The translations under genes and the position numbers were made by a program. A stretch of DNA of 64,000 nt. It comes from Leucosporidium creatinivorum (Eukaryota > Basidiomycota > Microbotryomycetes > Leucosporidiales > Leucosporidiaceae). Positions 45,012-57,115 of the stretch are shown in pieces. The DNA lies in contig BCKL01000014.1 in assembly GCA_001600635.1 (NCBI GenBank), positions 634,202-698,201 of the forward strand, given 5' to 3'. Below the pieces are notes generated by a model that was given only the letters and a program-made list of their open reading frames with translations, was not told the origin of the DNA and ran no database searches. Numbering within the stretch: the first letter of the stretch is position 1; every line of letters begins with the position of its first letter.

Positions 45012-46789
45012 TCAGCCCCATCTTCCACCGGCTCCTCCTGCGCTAGCTACCATACCCGCTTCTACGATTCCCCTCCCCGCGCCGCTCAAGAGTGAAGGGA
45101 GGGAGAGGGAGAACTTGCGTTTCGGCGCTGGAGGTGGGGTCGGCGCTGCTGCCGAGCAGAGTGTGGGAGTCGAGGAGGGCTGAGTGGATGTGGTGGTGAG
45201 AGGTGGAGCGGTCTCGGTGGAGGGTGAGATTGGTGGAGAGGGAGGGGAGGGAGGCGCGGCGCCGAGGGAAGGAGGGGGAGCGGCGGCGAGCTGCTTGGAG
45301 GTGTAGGTTGTTTCCGGGGACATGGGAGGGGTGAGGGGCGCTGTGGTGGTCGTCGTTGTCGGTTGCTTGTTGCTTGTTGATGATGCAGTCGTCTCCACCT
45401 CCGAAGAAGGAGACGTCGACTCGGCGCCCTCTTCCGATTCCTCGCCCGACCCCTCCTCAACAAACACCTCCAACCCATCCTTCTCCCCCCTCCTCATCCT
45501 CTGACACTGCACCTCATCCACCACTACCGCTCCTTTCCTCTCTCCCTCTCCGACGTCATCCTCCTCCTCGCTCTCCCCACTCTCGGCTTTCCCCTTCTCA
45601 CTCCCTCCCTGCGCCGCCTTCCATCCTACCATCCCCGCCCTCTCCTCCGCCGCTTTACTATCCCTCCTCCTCTTCCGACGAGCGCTTTTACTCCACTTCT
45701 CGACGTACTCCCCTTCGGAGCAGGAGCGGCCGTACTCTGCTCCCGCCGAGCAGGAGGAACAGCATGGAGCGAGGGGGATAATGAGGGGGTCGCCGGGTGC
45801 TGGTGTTGTGATAGTGGTGAGGGAGGGAGAGACGAGAGGGAGGGTCGATGGGTGGGAGGTGTGAGGAGAGAGAGGTGGGAAGGGGTCGGCGATGAGTTCG
45901 GGTTCGGCGGAGGGAGAGAGGAGGTCGACGGCGGTGGCGGTGCTGGAGGAGGTGGGTGATCCGACCGAACCAAACGAGCAAGGCTTGAGGATCCCTTTGC
46001 TCGGTGGACTGGTAGCCATCGCCGAGGGACAGCATCTCCTCGTCAATCCGGGCAAGCGGATCTTCAACCCCCTTCCCTCTCCACCAGCAGCATCAGAGAT
46101 GAACCCTACATCCTCCTCTTCCTCCTTCCTCTGTCGTCCTCTAAACTCGGGTACAGCAGGATCGGAACAGCTTCGACTCGTGGCGAAGGAGTTCTTCTCC
46201 CGCTCTCGTTCTGGGGAGGGGGAGCGGAGGGCGTTGGAATGGGAAGGAGTGAGGAGGGGTTGGAGAGATGAGTTGAAACCTGCGCAGACGGAGCGCCAGG
46301 CGCGGGTGGTGGCTGAGGTGAGGTTGGGAGTGTCGAGTCTGTGTAAGAGGGAGGGAGAGTTGGAGCCCCAGGGTCAGCGATGAGCGACTTGGGCTTGGAG
46401 GAGGCGGCTGCCATCCTACAGCGAGCGGGAAGCAGTAGCAAGGGAGAGAGAGACAGGAAGACATACGAGTAAGTTCTGACTGCGATACGTGGTCTCCCCT
46501 TTGGCTGTAGTTGCAGTTGTTGTCCTAGACCAGAGACCAAGGCGGGGTCCTTTTCCCCTTCTGCGGCACATTGAATCAAGAGGGTCAAAGGGCAAAATGC
46601 TACTCGTTTGGAGCGGGTAGCAGTAGTCGTAGAGGAAGCGGTGGTAGTGCTCTCCAGTGAGGGGGACGACAAGGGAGAGTACGCAAGAGGGAGGCTGTTG
46701 ATGCGGGATGAGGAAGGAGGGGACAAGTCGAGTGATTCCAAGTCGTCCGAAGAGATGTACGAGTGAGGGTGACTACCCATACCGACCAT
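45012..46789 (-). CDS. Unknown Pro/Ser-rich protein with KRVAFCP and GILKPCSFG motifs
   Basis: Three exons (46789-46467, 46415-46110, 46008-45012; introns of 51 and 101 nt) total 542 codons in frame. The N-terminus (MVGMGSHPHSYISSDDLESL) leads to RSKRVAFCPLTLLIQCAAEGE, then a proline-rich stretch. In exon 3, PPSKGILKPCSFG is followed by a Cys cluster (APCCSSCSAGAEYGRSCSEG) and a basic block (KWSKSARRKRRRDSKAAEER). An acidic/Thr-Pro-rich low-complexity end follows. The KRVAF element resembles an RVxF protein-phosphatase-1 docking motif, and GILKP is a short motif of many fungal regulators; both are suggestive only. No domain recognised. Second-intron borders were chosen because they bring the conserved-looking frames together. 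Confidence 0.6.
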
Positions 46790-47764
46790 TTCTTGCTGCT
46801 GTGGGTGATGCTGTAGCCTTGTAGAGTGGCGAGGAGCGATGAGGTCGAAGCGAAAGAGCTGATCAGGTGCGCGGGGGGAAACGATCTAGGCGTGGGGAAG
46901 GAGCAGAGGAAAGAGGAGGCGTTCTGTAGGTCGATATGGCTGCAGGGTCAGCTGTACTGTAGATAATGGTCAAGGGCTGAGAATAAATCTTACTCTCGAA
47001 TGGCCGACCTTCTGCACCCTACTCGAAGACCAACGAATCTCTCGCAGCCGAGCGTAGCGCTACAGCAGCGTCCTGGGAAAGCTGCCTCTTTCATCGCAGT
47101 CGTCCCTGCTAGTCCCGATAGGGTTGCTGCTCTGCAATAGCCCTCTCGCACTCCTGCGCCGAGAAAGGCGTCGTCGCTGCTCGGCGAGGGCTGGGGAGGA
47201 TGAAGGCGGGTTGGAAACTGTTGCTAAGCATCGTCGGTCTAGCTTTCTAGCTTTGAGAGCTTTACGTGGCTCCTCCTGCTGTAGCTCAACCCCAAGAGCC
47301 TTACTCGCTCCTCCTCGAGGCCATGCCAAACTGACTCGAAGGCGGCGTATGCCCGAACGTGGCTTGATAGGATACAGTCGACCGTGTAGGTAGGCATGAA
47401 GGTGTATCGAAGCATTGAGTCACTGCTGAGACGAGAACGAGGTGATGTGGGAGAGGGAGAAGGGCGAAAGACACGATTCGGCGAAGAGGGCTCGGCTCGG
47501 CATCGGGGAGTTGGGGAGTAAGGTTTCGGGAGAAGCATCGGTAGCACACAAGAAGCGAGTGGGATGATCAGGAGCAACACAAGCTGAGCGGAAGGGAAGC
47601 AAGGACCCCCTAATGAGGTGGACACCCTTCGCCGAGAGGCCATTGCCTCTTCTCCTCCGCCGAATTACCTCGTGTCTTCATCTCATCGCCGAACACTCTA
47701 TCGAGCTACAGCATACTGTCTCGAACCGCCTAGGACTCATCGGGTGCACTAAACGAGCAGCACG
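46790..47764. other. Divergent intergenic region
   Basis: About 975 bp between the divergent unknown gene and the F-box gene. CTGTAG/CTACAG hexamers are frequent; no gene or RNA was recognised. Confidence 0.5.
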
Positions 47765-49978
47765 ATGTCGAAACGAGCTCGCTCGCCATCATCGTTATCG
47801 CGGAGAGCGGTGGAAGATGCGGGGGAGGGTTCGGAAGGCTCAAATCAAGTACGAATAGCTACCAGGTAAGGGCTTGCTGCTTTTCGTGCAGTACAAGCTC
47901 TCTAGTCGCCCTACAACGAGGGCGAGAGAGAGGTGGAGGCATGCGCTCGAGATGCTGGTCATCGGCGAGGCTTGCTCCTGGCGAGGGGTGGCCTGACGAC
48001 TCTCATACAGCTTTCTGATCCTTCTTCTGCTCTCCTACAGCACCAGCACCCTCAGTCGCCCATCGAAGCGCCACCGCTCAGCGACAGCAGCGTCCGGCTT
48101 CTCTCTCGAAGGCTCATTGAGCGAGGAGATCCTACTGCGCTGCATCTCCTACCTCCCAGTCGAGGACCTCATCACCATCACCCGAGTCAGCTCAGCCTGG
48201 CACCGTCTCGCTCAAGATCCTCAGGTGCGTTGCTCGTCCGTCTCGTCCCGCTCGAGCGTGCTAACGTCAATCTCATACAGCTCTGGCGCTCGCTCTATCT
48301 ATCCACCTTCGCACCACCTTCCACCTCCCGCTCGCTCGCATCGCCAGCATCCCTCGCTCGGACAAGACCCTGGCGCGAGCTCTACAAGATTAGTAGCAAT
48401 TGGCGCCGAGGGAGCGCGAGAGCCGGGAGCATTGGAAAGACGATGCGCAAGTCGATACTTGCGGAAGCGCCTCAGGACCTCTCGATAGTGGGAGAAGACC
48501 CTGCGCCGGCTCTTCACGACAGCGCCGAACCCCACCGACCTCGACCGATGGACACGACCGATACGATCCTCCAGTTCCATCAGCAGTTCTTCTTCATGGC
48601 GACTAGGACCCTTTCCCCTTCTTCCACCCCACCGCCCGTCACCGTACACCAAACTCTCCCCTCGGGCGAGTCCCTCGTCGTCGGCTCCATCACCTCCCCA
48701 GCGCTTCTCGCCTACTTCTCCGCACGCCCCTCATTTCGCCCTCAGCTGGGAATCACCGAGATCAGGCTGGACGAGCGGCCCGAGGAGAACGGAGCCACCT
48801 CGCTCCGCCTCGCCGTCTTCTACTCGACCGGCCAATTCTCCCTCTTCCGCCTCGACCTCCCCTCCACCACCTCGCCCTTCTCCTTCGACGAGGTCTACAG
48901 TCACCTCGCTCTATCCATCATCGGACCCCTTTTCTCGACATTTGATCCCGTCGCTCTCGCTCGCTTTCATTCGCCCCTTATCGCCACATGCTCGAGGGCA
49001 TTCGTTCTTCGGTTCTGGAGGATTGAAGAGCGGGAGGGAGAGACGAGGGTGGAGGAGATTGAGCCTAGTTTGAGGAGTAGGGAGAGTTGGGCGCCGGTGG
49101 TGTTGACGTTGAAGAAGGTTGAGGGAGAAGGTGGAGCGAGCGAGGAGAGGGATGAGTGGGGGATGAGGAAAGCTGGAGGTGTGGAGAAGGATGAGGAGGA
49201 GGAGGTCTTCAAAGTCACTCTGGCTTACTCGACGCCCATCTTCCCCGAGGGCTGGAGTGTCGGGGTGCAAGAGTTCGTGGTTCGGATCCCTCCGCCCTTC
49301 CCTCCCTCGGCTCTCGCTTCCACCGGCACCCTCGACCTCAACTTCCGTCGCCCTCGACCCACAGTCACAACTAGGCACGCCATCGCTCCATCGACCTCCC
49401 AGCACATCCCCCTCCCCTCCCGCCGTCACCAGCAACTCGTCACCGCCATCGAGCACTCCTCTCCTTTCATCGTCACTTCGCGCTCCGACAACACTTTGGA
49501 CGTCTTCGAAGTGCTTTCCGAGCCTTCTTCCCTCCCTCATCGCCCTTCAATCGCTTTCAACACCCTCCATCTCCGCAATGATGACCTCGGCGAGAGGCTG
49601 AGGATCGTTCATCGCAGGACACTGTTCGGGCATACGGCGAGGGTTGGGAGTGTGGCGATCGAGGAGGGTGGGAGGTGCGTTAGTGGAGGAGACGATGGAG
49701 TTGTCAAGGTTTGGCAGTTGGGGGAGAGGGGGAGGAGGGGGAGTCGACCGGTGGATGTCGTTGAGGAGGAGGTCGAGCCTGCGCCGAGGAGCGTGTGGGC
49801 CGAGTTGAAGGCTAAGAGGGAGATGGGGAGAGCTCGGAGTAGGCAGGCGAATGCGGTGGAGCAGGTGGTCATGCCGGCGAGGATCAAGAGGGTCTGGTTT
49901 GATGAGGATAAGATTGTGACGATTGTGGAGGAGCGGGCGGGAGCAGGGGAGTCGGTGAGGCTGTTGAGGTTTGATTAG
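47765..49978 (+). CDS. F-box protein with C-terminal WD40-like repeat
   Basis: Three exons (47765-47865, 48041-48224, 48281-49978) total 661 codons. The start MSKRARSPSSLSRRAVEDAG was chosen because it is the ATG whose splice phase fits the F-box frame, which has no ATG of its own. The F-box (~66-110) reads LSEEILLRCISYLPVEDLITITRVSSAWHRLAQDPQLWRSLY. The body has beta-propeller-like strands; the only clear WD40 unit is near the end (RTLFGHTARVGSVAIEEGGR..SGGDDGVVKVWQL). F-box proteins link SKP1-cullin-1 ligase to substrates; the propeller would choose the substrate. CAND1, the exchange factor for such receptors, is encoded 5 kb to the left. Confidence 0.85.
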
Positions 49979-50448
49979 AGAGGCTCGAAGGTGATGTATC
50001 CTTATGTCTATATTTCTGTTGGAACGACCCGTGTAGCAGACTAGTCGCGTATCGTCTCGGAGGAGAGGCTCGGCGATGGAGCGGGATTGCTTCTCGACTG
50101 AGCTGCAGGGCTCTAGCCTCTCGAACGGAGAGCAACCGGACTCATCTTGTACGTGGGCTTCGACACTTCAAATGTCCTGTACCGTGTCAGCAACTAACTA
50201 CCCGCGTCGCGCCTTCGCAGCAGCCTTCGGCGGCTCGCTCCTCTTGAGCTGTACAAGAACACCGCTCGAATTCGAAATCGGGCTGCCGGAAAGCTACACG
50301 AGCTCCCTACCTCGATACATCCCTCACTGCTCCTAGTAAAGTCAAGCTTGGTCCCTCTTCCCCTCGAACTCGACGTTTCATCTCTCTCCCTCCTTCCGCA
50401 TCCCCCGTTTCTTCCTGCTACTCAGCTACAACAAGCAACAAGCACACA
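49979..50448. other. Intergenic region upstream of second Argonaute
   Basis: About 470 bp; CT-rich leader in the last 100 bp. Nothing else was recognised. Confidence 0.5.
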
Positions 50449-53400
50449 ATGGCTACCGGAGAAGCTCGCGAATCGCCTGCCATGGCTCTCGTCACTGCTG
50501 GTGAGCAGCTCGCTCTCTCCGTCTCATCTCCCGCTCTCCGCCGGTTGGAGATGATGAGCAGCAGCTGACCCCGCTCGTTCTCCTACAGAGATGGCTGCTG
50601 CCACTCTTGCTAGTGACAGGGAGGTCATCGCCAGGCCTGGTTTCGGCAAGTGAGTACTTCCCTACAGCTTCTCGCCTCGTGATGAGCGCGGACGAGGGCC
50701 GAGTGCGGGCAGAAGCGGTGCAGGTGTTGGTGGAAGTCGCTAGATCTTGCTGAGCTGGATAAAAGACGTAGGGGCTGTATGACAGTCGCTGCATACGACT
50801 CGAAGCGCACTCGCTCTGCTCTCTCGGTGAAGGCGGAACGAGTTTGAGCTAACGAGCGCTATGACCTTGTTGCTTTCTCGCAGGGGAGGTCGCAAGTTCC
50901 CCGTCACGGTCAACGCCTACGAGGTTACTCCTCCTCAGCTTACTGTGAGTGAACCGCTTGCTTTGGTGGAGAAGGAGGCGAGGTGGACGGTGCTGACGGT
51001 TCTTCCGCGTCCGAACTCTCGCAGTGCTACCACTACGACGTCAAAATCTTGCCCGACAAGCCTACCGTGAGTTATACATCACTGTAGACGAGTCGGGCCG
51101 TCTCAAGAAGGGCAGTTCGTGTGCTCAGACAGCTGACCTCATGCTCGGTGCTCCTTCCTCAGACCCCTCCTCGTCTCAACCGCCAGATTTGGGAGTTCCT
51201 TGACAAGCAGATGGTAGGTAGAGATGCTACTGGTCATGCTGCATTCGATCGCCTGCCAAAAGAGACGACTCCCAGCCGGAACCCGGCGCGAATCGAGCTC
51301 GGCGATGGTCAAACTCGGCGCTGACCATCTCTATCGCTCTCAGAACATCTTCGGAGGCGTTGCGGTGTGCTATGATGGTAGAGCCAGTAAGTTTCGCTCC
51401 TCCAAGTCGTCTCATATACGGCGACGGAGGCTAGTTCTGACCTTCGCTTCGATTCGCGATCTTGTCCGAATTGCAGTGGCTTACTCGCGTAAGTAGTGAT
51501 CTGTGTTCCAGCGGAACGAGTACGAGACTGACTTCCGGTCCCTTTTGTAGCCAAGTCTCTCGGCGCCGACGAAGGCAAGTGGGAGATCGACCTGCCTGAG
51601 GACGACGGCACCAAGAGCGCCAAGGGCCGTCACTTCACCGTCATCATCAAGTTCACTCGCACCATCGACATTGGTACGTTCGGCTCGTTGATTCTCTTGT
51701 TCGACTTCGCTCGAAGCCGGCATCTCGAGTGGGCGCGATGAGCTGACTGTCATGCCCCACTCGTACAGGCCGCCTCGCCGTCTTCGTCCGTGGTGAGGGA
51801 GCTGGTGGAGGCAACTTCCCCGACGCTTCGGAGGTGCAGAGCGCGACTCAGGCTCGTGAGTCCGCTACGGCTCGGCAATGTCGGGGTGCTCCCTCACCGC
51901 TTCTATCGCTCTCCCTCATCCTCGCAGTCAACGTCCTCGTGTCTCATGGACCCAGCAGTCAGTATCTCGACTTCTGGACCTCTTTAAGCGACCCACTGAC
52001 GCCAGCTTCGAACAGTGCTCTACCCTAACCGCGCCGCCTCTTTCTTCCTCCCTCCCGAGAACCGTCAGGCGGCGAGTTTGCTCAAGGGTCTCGAGGTGAG
52101 TCGACCATTTTGCTCTTGAGGTTGCACTCTGCTGTAGCGCAGACGTCCAGCCGCCGACCTCAGGAGCTGAAAGCTGACCTCGACCTGCTCGGCGCTCTTC
52201 CCCTCATCGCAGATGTGGCGCGGCTTCTACACCTCGCTACGCCCCGGCCCCAACAAAATCTTCGTCAACGTCGACATTGCCTCTCAGCCCATGTACCAGT
52301 CGGGCAACCTCGCCGACGTCGTCCTCGACTTCCTCCGCGCTGCGACTCGTGGCATCACTCTCAACGATCTCGCGGCGAACAACATCCCTCCTCGTGGCTA
52401 CATCGAGCTCGACCGCTTCTTGAGGTCGGTCAAAGTGCAGCTCAAGGTCAAGGACAAGGATGGGAATGAGCCTGTGCGCAAGATCAAGCAGTTCGAGAGG
52501 GCGAGCGCTTCGGCTTCCTCGTTCCAGGTCGAGGATGGCACGACTCAGACGGTCGAGGTGAGTTCGGAGGTTCTCTCAACGATGCTACTCTCGCTTCATG
52601 CTCTTCCCACAGTCCTACTTCAAGGCGCAATACGGCGTCACCCTCAAGAGGCCCGACTTCGTACGCTGACTTACGCCGAGCAGCTCGGTCGAGCAAAAGC
52701 TGACTCGCCTTCGCGTCTACAGCCCTGCGTTCGTGTCTCCAAGGTCGCTCTTTGGCCTCTCGTGAGTTTTCGAACTCGTCGTCAACCTCGTCTCCCTACA
52801 GAACGCTGACCGGCTCTCCCTCTGCTCCCCCTGCAGGAGCTCTGCGAAGTCGAGGCTGGCCAGAAGTACTCCAAGAAGCTCGACCCCGATCAGACAGCTG
52901 CTGGTGAGTACTCCTCGCGGAATTCCTGCCTCGTCTCCGCTGAAACTGACCTCCCCGCCTCGCCGTCGCCTCCCCCTCCCCCTCCTCGCTCCCCTTCGCC
53001 GAACTCAGCCATCAAGCTCACGACCGTCAGCCCGAGGGACAGGGTTCCCATGCTCAACGTCGGACTCAAGCGTATCCAGCCCGACGGCGGCTCGGCCAAG
53101 AGCGCCCTCGCCCAGTGGGGAGTCACCATCAAGCAGGAGCCCATCGTCATTCAGGCGCGCGAGCTTCAACCTCCCGTGGTCACCTACAAGCGGTGCGCTG
53201 GAGCTCGGATCTTGATCTCAGTAGTCTGTTGTACTGATCCTCAACTTCGGCCAACAGCCCCGTGCAGCCGCGCGAGGGCGTTTGGGACATGAGGGGAGGG
53301 CACCGGTTCTACCTCCCCGCCAAGATCGACCGCTGGCTCATTCTGGTCGTGAGTAGCCTTTCACTACTCTTCTCGTGCTGGACCGAGCTGACTGTCGCGT

Positions 53401-54617
53401 TCGAACGCCCTACAGTTCGACAGCGACCGCTTCTTCCGTCTCGAGGAAGCTCAAGGCTCCATCATGGGACTCGTGGCCGCCTGCTCTCAGGTCGGGCTTC
53501 AAATCAAGGACCAGCGTCCTCCTATTCACTACGTACCTCGTGGCTCCGACGTCAACTCGTACATCCTCAGCAAGGGAAGCGACCTAGTCAAGACCGCCGG
53601 TGGACCTCCACAGATGCTCGTCTGCTTCCTTCCTCGCAAGGTGAGTGGGGTCACGAGGCTGGTAACTGGTAATCGAGAGAAATATCCTCACTCTATCTCG
53701 TAGCCCTGCGACGAGTACGCCGTGATCAAGGTGAGCCTTTCGCAGTCGTCTCGGCGATCCCCTGGCTGATCTTTCTCGCTCTCAGCGCTTCGGAGACGTC
53801 GACAAGGGAGTCGCTACCCAGTGCTTGTTCATCAATAAGGCTAAGCGCGGTAACCCTCAGTACTACGGCAACAGTCAGTACTCTGCCACTTCTCTAAAGC
53901 CTTTTCCCTTCATCGTCTCCAGGCAGCCTCGGCGCTGACCCACTCGATTCATCTCTTCTTTCTCCCTCCACTCGCTCAACAGTCGCGCTCAAGATCAATG
54001 TCAAGCTGCGCGGGATCAACAGCATCCTTGATCCTACGAGCCTCGGACCCATCGCCGAGAAGCCCACGATGCTCTTCGGCGCAGACGTCTCTCACCCTTC
54101 GCCCGGCAGCCTCGCGCCCTCCATCGCTGCCCTCGTCGGCTCCATGGATTCGAAGGCGACCCTCTACGGCACCTCGGTTCGCGTGCAGTCTTGTGGGTTC
54201 TCGACGAAAAGATCTACCGACGCTGTCGTTGACTGCTTGCCAACCCCACTCCTCAGCTCGCGTCGAAGTCATCGCTCACCTCGACCAGATGACGGCGGGA
54301 CTCATCAAGCAGTTCAAGGACAAGCTCAAGGTCAGGCCTCAGCGTTTGATCTTCTTCAGGTGCGCTCGACCGATTTCTCATCTCTCCCGCAAGACCGCGC
54401 TGATGCTCGTTTCAAGGCGCTTCCCAGAGATGGTATCTCGGAGGGTCAGTTCCCTCAGGTGCTTGCTACCGAGTTCGCTCCAATTCGCCACGCCATCGCG
54501 AGAGGTTGACGAGAACGAAAGTCAACTCGGCGAGGGTTCGCCGAGCGCCCGCTTCGAAAGCCTCTGAACTATTTCGACCTCTCCATCACCATCACAGAGA
54601 AACGCAGCGTGGCATAA
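50449..54617 (+). CDS. AGO2: Second Argonaute paralogue, PIWI domain cut short
   Basis: A many-intron gene starting MATGEARESPAMALVTAEMA. It has N (PQLTCYHYDVKILPDKPTTPP), PAZ (KVALWPLELCEVEAGQKYSK), MID ([18 protein letters not shown]) and the first half of PIWI, with LFGADVSHPSPGS (first catalytic Asp) and LIFFRDGISEGQF (second). It tracks the other Argonaute closely but with different intron positions, e.g. no intron before GADVSHP. After ATEFAPIRHAIAR the expected ~150 residues (KRHH, SHAGLxGTxRPxHY, YA-D/H) are absent. The best continuation is a short exon ending in ITEKRSVA before TAA, so the end coordinate is uncertain. Without the fourth catalytic residue it should not cut RNA. A 12-nt micro-exon lies at 51477-51488. 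Confidence 0.85.
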
Positions 54618-54663
54618 AAAAAGATGCCTTGCAAGAAATGCACTACAGGGCAAAACCTTGCCC

Positions 54664-56636
54664 TCAGTCAATACGCTCCATCTCGCTCGCGCCGTCGTCG
54701 GCGAGCGCTTCCTTCAGCTTCTGCAACGCCGCATCCCTCAATACTGTCAGCCTCTCGCACTCCTTGCGCACCTTGTCACTCTCAATCGCCTCAACAGCTT
54801 GAAATAGTCGTACTCGGTGGCGTCCGGGGCTGGAGGGATCTCGGTCGCCTTCTTGAGCTCCTCATGCTCAACGATCTGCTCGCGCAGCCGCGCCATCTGC
54901 TCCCTCATCGCAACCAGCTCAGCATGCTGCCTCGTCTTCCACTCCAACTCCCTCTTCTCCAACTCCGCTTTCTGATCCTCCAACTCGCCCCTCTTGAGCT
55001 CCACCTCAGCCTTCTTCACCTCGAGCCGAACCGTCTCGGCGTCGAGCTGAGCCTCTGCCCTCGCCAACGCCTTCTCCCTCCTAGTCACGACTCGCTCCGT
55101 GATCGAAAGTTGCCGAGCTTGTTCTTGAAGGCGAACCTCGGCTTTGACGGCGGTGAGGTAGGTGTCGGGCTCGTCGACTTGCGAACGAGGCGAACCGGGA
55201 AGGGAAGGAAGTGTCGCCTCTTTCTCCTTCTCCAACGCAGTCTTCTCGGCCATCGATTGTTTGATGAAGGAAGCGAGGCTGAGGCTGGCGGGGAGACGGT
55301 GATGGAGTTGCTCAGCGGCGGCGGACGGAGCGGCCTGAGCTTCGGCGGTGATGGGAGAGGTGCAGGGAGGGACGGCGAAGCGACGGATGGAGAAGGAGAG
55401 GCGGTCCATGGCGTTGCGTTGCTTCTCGATCTCGGCGAGGAAGAGCTGGGAGGAAGGACGGGTGGGCGAGAAGGGCTTGGAGGAAGGTGAGGTGAGGGGA
55501 GCCGGCGAAGCCAGCGCCGAGGAAGGAGGACCGCTGCCGACATGAGCAGCAGGTGTGGCGCTGTTGACGCCGAGAGCGTCGTAGACGTAGTAGGAGCGGC
55601 GCGAGTGGTGGGACTGAGGCCAGTGAGGCGACTCTCCTCGAGCGGCGTGAGAGCGACGAGAGGGGGCACGTCGGCGTAGATGTCGATCTCGTCGATCTTG
55701 GCCGAGGTGTCCGATGGCTCCTCGACAGCCTTGGTGTTGTCGACGGCGTTGCAGGGGAAGTAGACTTCGTCGTCTTCGACGGAGCCGGATGTCGACTGCG
55801 AGGGCGAAGGAGGAGAGGGAGCCGAGGGCGTAGGCGAAGGGATGACCATCATGCAGCCTCGCTTGCACTCGTACACGCGGACCTTGCTAGATGGCGTGTC
55901 GCTCGTGATGTGCTGCTCATGAGCCGATTGGATGGCCGGCGAAGGGCGTGCTGGCGACTTAAACTCGGCGATGAGCGCCGTGACGTCCATGTCGAAGGAG
56001 GCGGTAGCATCGCGGAGCTGCGACTGAAGGGACTTGACGACGGTGACGTCCGATTTGGTGGGCTGTTGGACGGTGGGAGAGTCAGCGAAAAGAAACGAAA
56101 ACGCCATTCGTGGAAAGCTCACCTTGGCATGGGTCTCCTTGAGCTTGACAATGCTCACGCTCTGCTTCTCGACGAGCTGTGAAGCAGGAAGGTCAGCTTC
56201 ATCTGTACTGGGAGTCGAAAGAGCAAAGACGCACCTCGGTCAGGCTGGAAACAGGCGACGAAGCAGTGGGGCGACTCTCGGCTTGCTGCTTCCCATCCAT
56301 GCACCTGCTGACGTTACGCTCGAGGGTGTTGAGGCGGTCGAGAAGCTGAGAGTGGTCGTGCGCGTTCTGCAAGAGCCCTTCTTGCACCAGAGCCAGCACC
56401 TGCGTAGTCAGAGCACAGCGTCAGGATCGGGATCGCCTGAGCTCCAACAGAGGGATACTCACGTCTGCCAGGGTGTAGATCTCTGCGGCGATGACGGCAG
56501 GGGTGCTCTTCGATTCGGGGAAATCAGAATCGTAGTCGTCGTCGTCAAAGTGCAAGTCTTTGGCAGCCGAGGAGAGATCGGCGGGGACGAGCGGCTCGGC
56601 CTTGACTGAGGAAGAGGCGGGAGGAGAGTTGCCCAT
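54664..56636 (-). CDS. Unknown coiled-coil protein, reading frame broken twice
   Basis: It starts MGNSPPASSSVKAEPLVPAD (an upstream in-frame ATG at 57041 is less likely). Exons 56636-56463, 56399-56235, 56176-56123 and 56062 onward join in frame: DLHFDDDDYDSDFPESKS, helical VLALVQEGLLQNAHDHSQLLDRL, LVEKQSVSIVKLKE, and KIDEIDIYADVPPLVAL. Near 55620 the conserved-looking translation moves to another frame (SHHSRRSYYVYDALGV), with no plausible intron. From there a long charged coiled coil follows (RLEVKKAEVELKRGELEDQK). Near 54798 it moves again, to AVEAIESDKVRKECERLTVL and an end at MERID. Strict reading would stop at 54747. Either two one- or two-base errors are in the assembly or the gene is decaying. 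No family recognised. Confidence 0.6.
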
Positions 56637-57115
56637 GCTCGCGAGAAGGACGGGGGGAATAGGTGGACGGGTGAAGAGAGGAAGAAGAGAGGAAGAGACG
56701 AGGGAAGGCTTGCTAGTGGGGGTGAGAAGGCTCCGCGAGCCAACCTTCAGTCGACCGAAAGATAGCCTGTGCTGCCTCTCGAATCTCCGGTCGGCTGCTT
56801 CCTCTCTTTGACATGTACTGAGCCATATGCTGAGCTGTTGGCGACTCCCGTTGGCGCAGAAGCGACCAAGCTGACCTCCGCTGCGAAGGTGCGATAGGCG
56901 AGTAGCGAGATGCGGCCGGGCGACTCGCTGAAGGAGCTGGGACATCGTAGGGTACTCTTGTGGTATTACACCGAAGCTAGGTATCTTGCTGCACGCCGTC
57001 CTGCGGTTATCTACGAGCCAGAGAGGGTTAGCGACCTGCATGCTGCTCCACGTCTCGAGCGAGCGAACTCACCTCTGCCTGCTCTTCTACAGCTCCACCT
57101 CCGTCTCAAGCCCGT
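56637..57115. other. Intergenic region
   Basis: About 480 bp between two minus-strand genes. The upstream extension of the coiled-coil frame runs through part of it but looks like leader sequence. Confidence 0.45.

Noticed and set aside
54624-55490. 288-codon plus-strand frame rich in Leu
   Set aside because: Opposite strand of the coiled-coil gene; Leu comes from reverse-complemented Glu/Lys codons.
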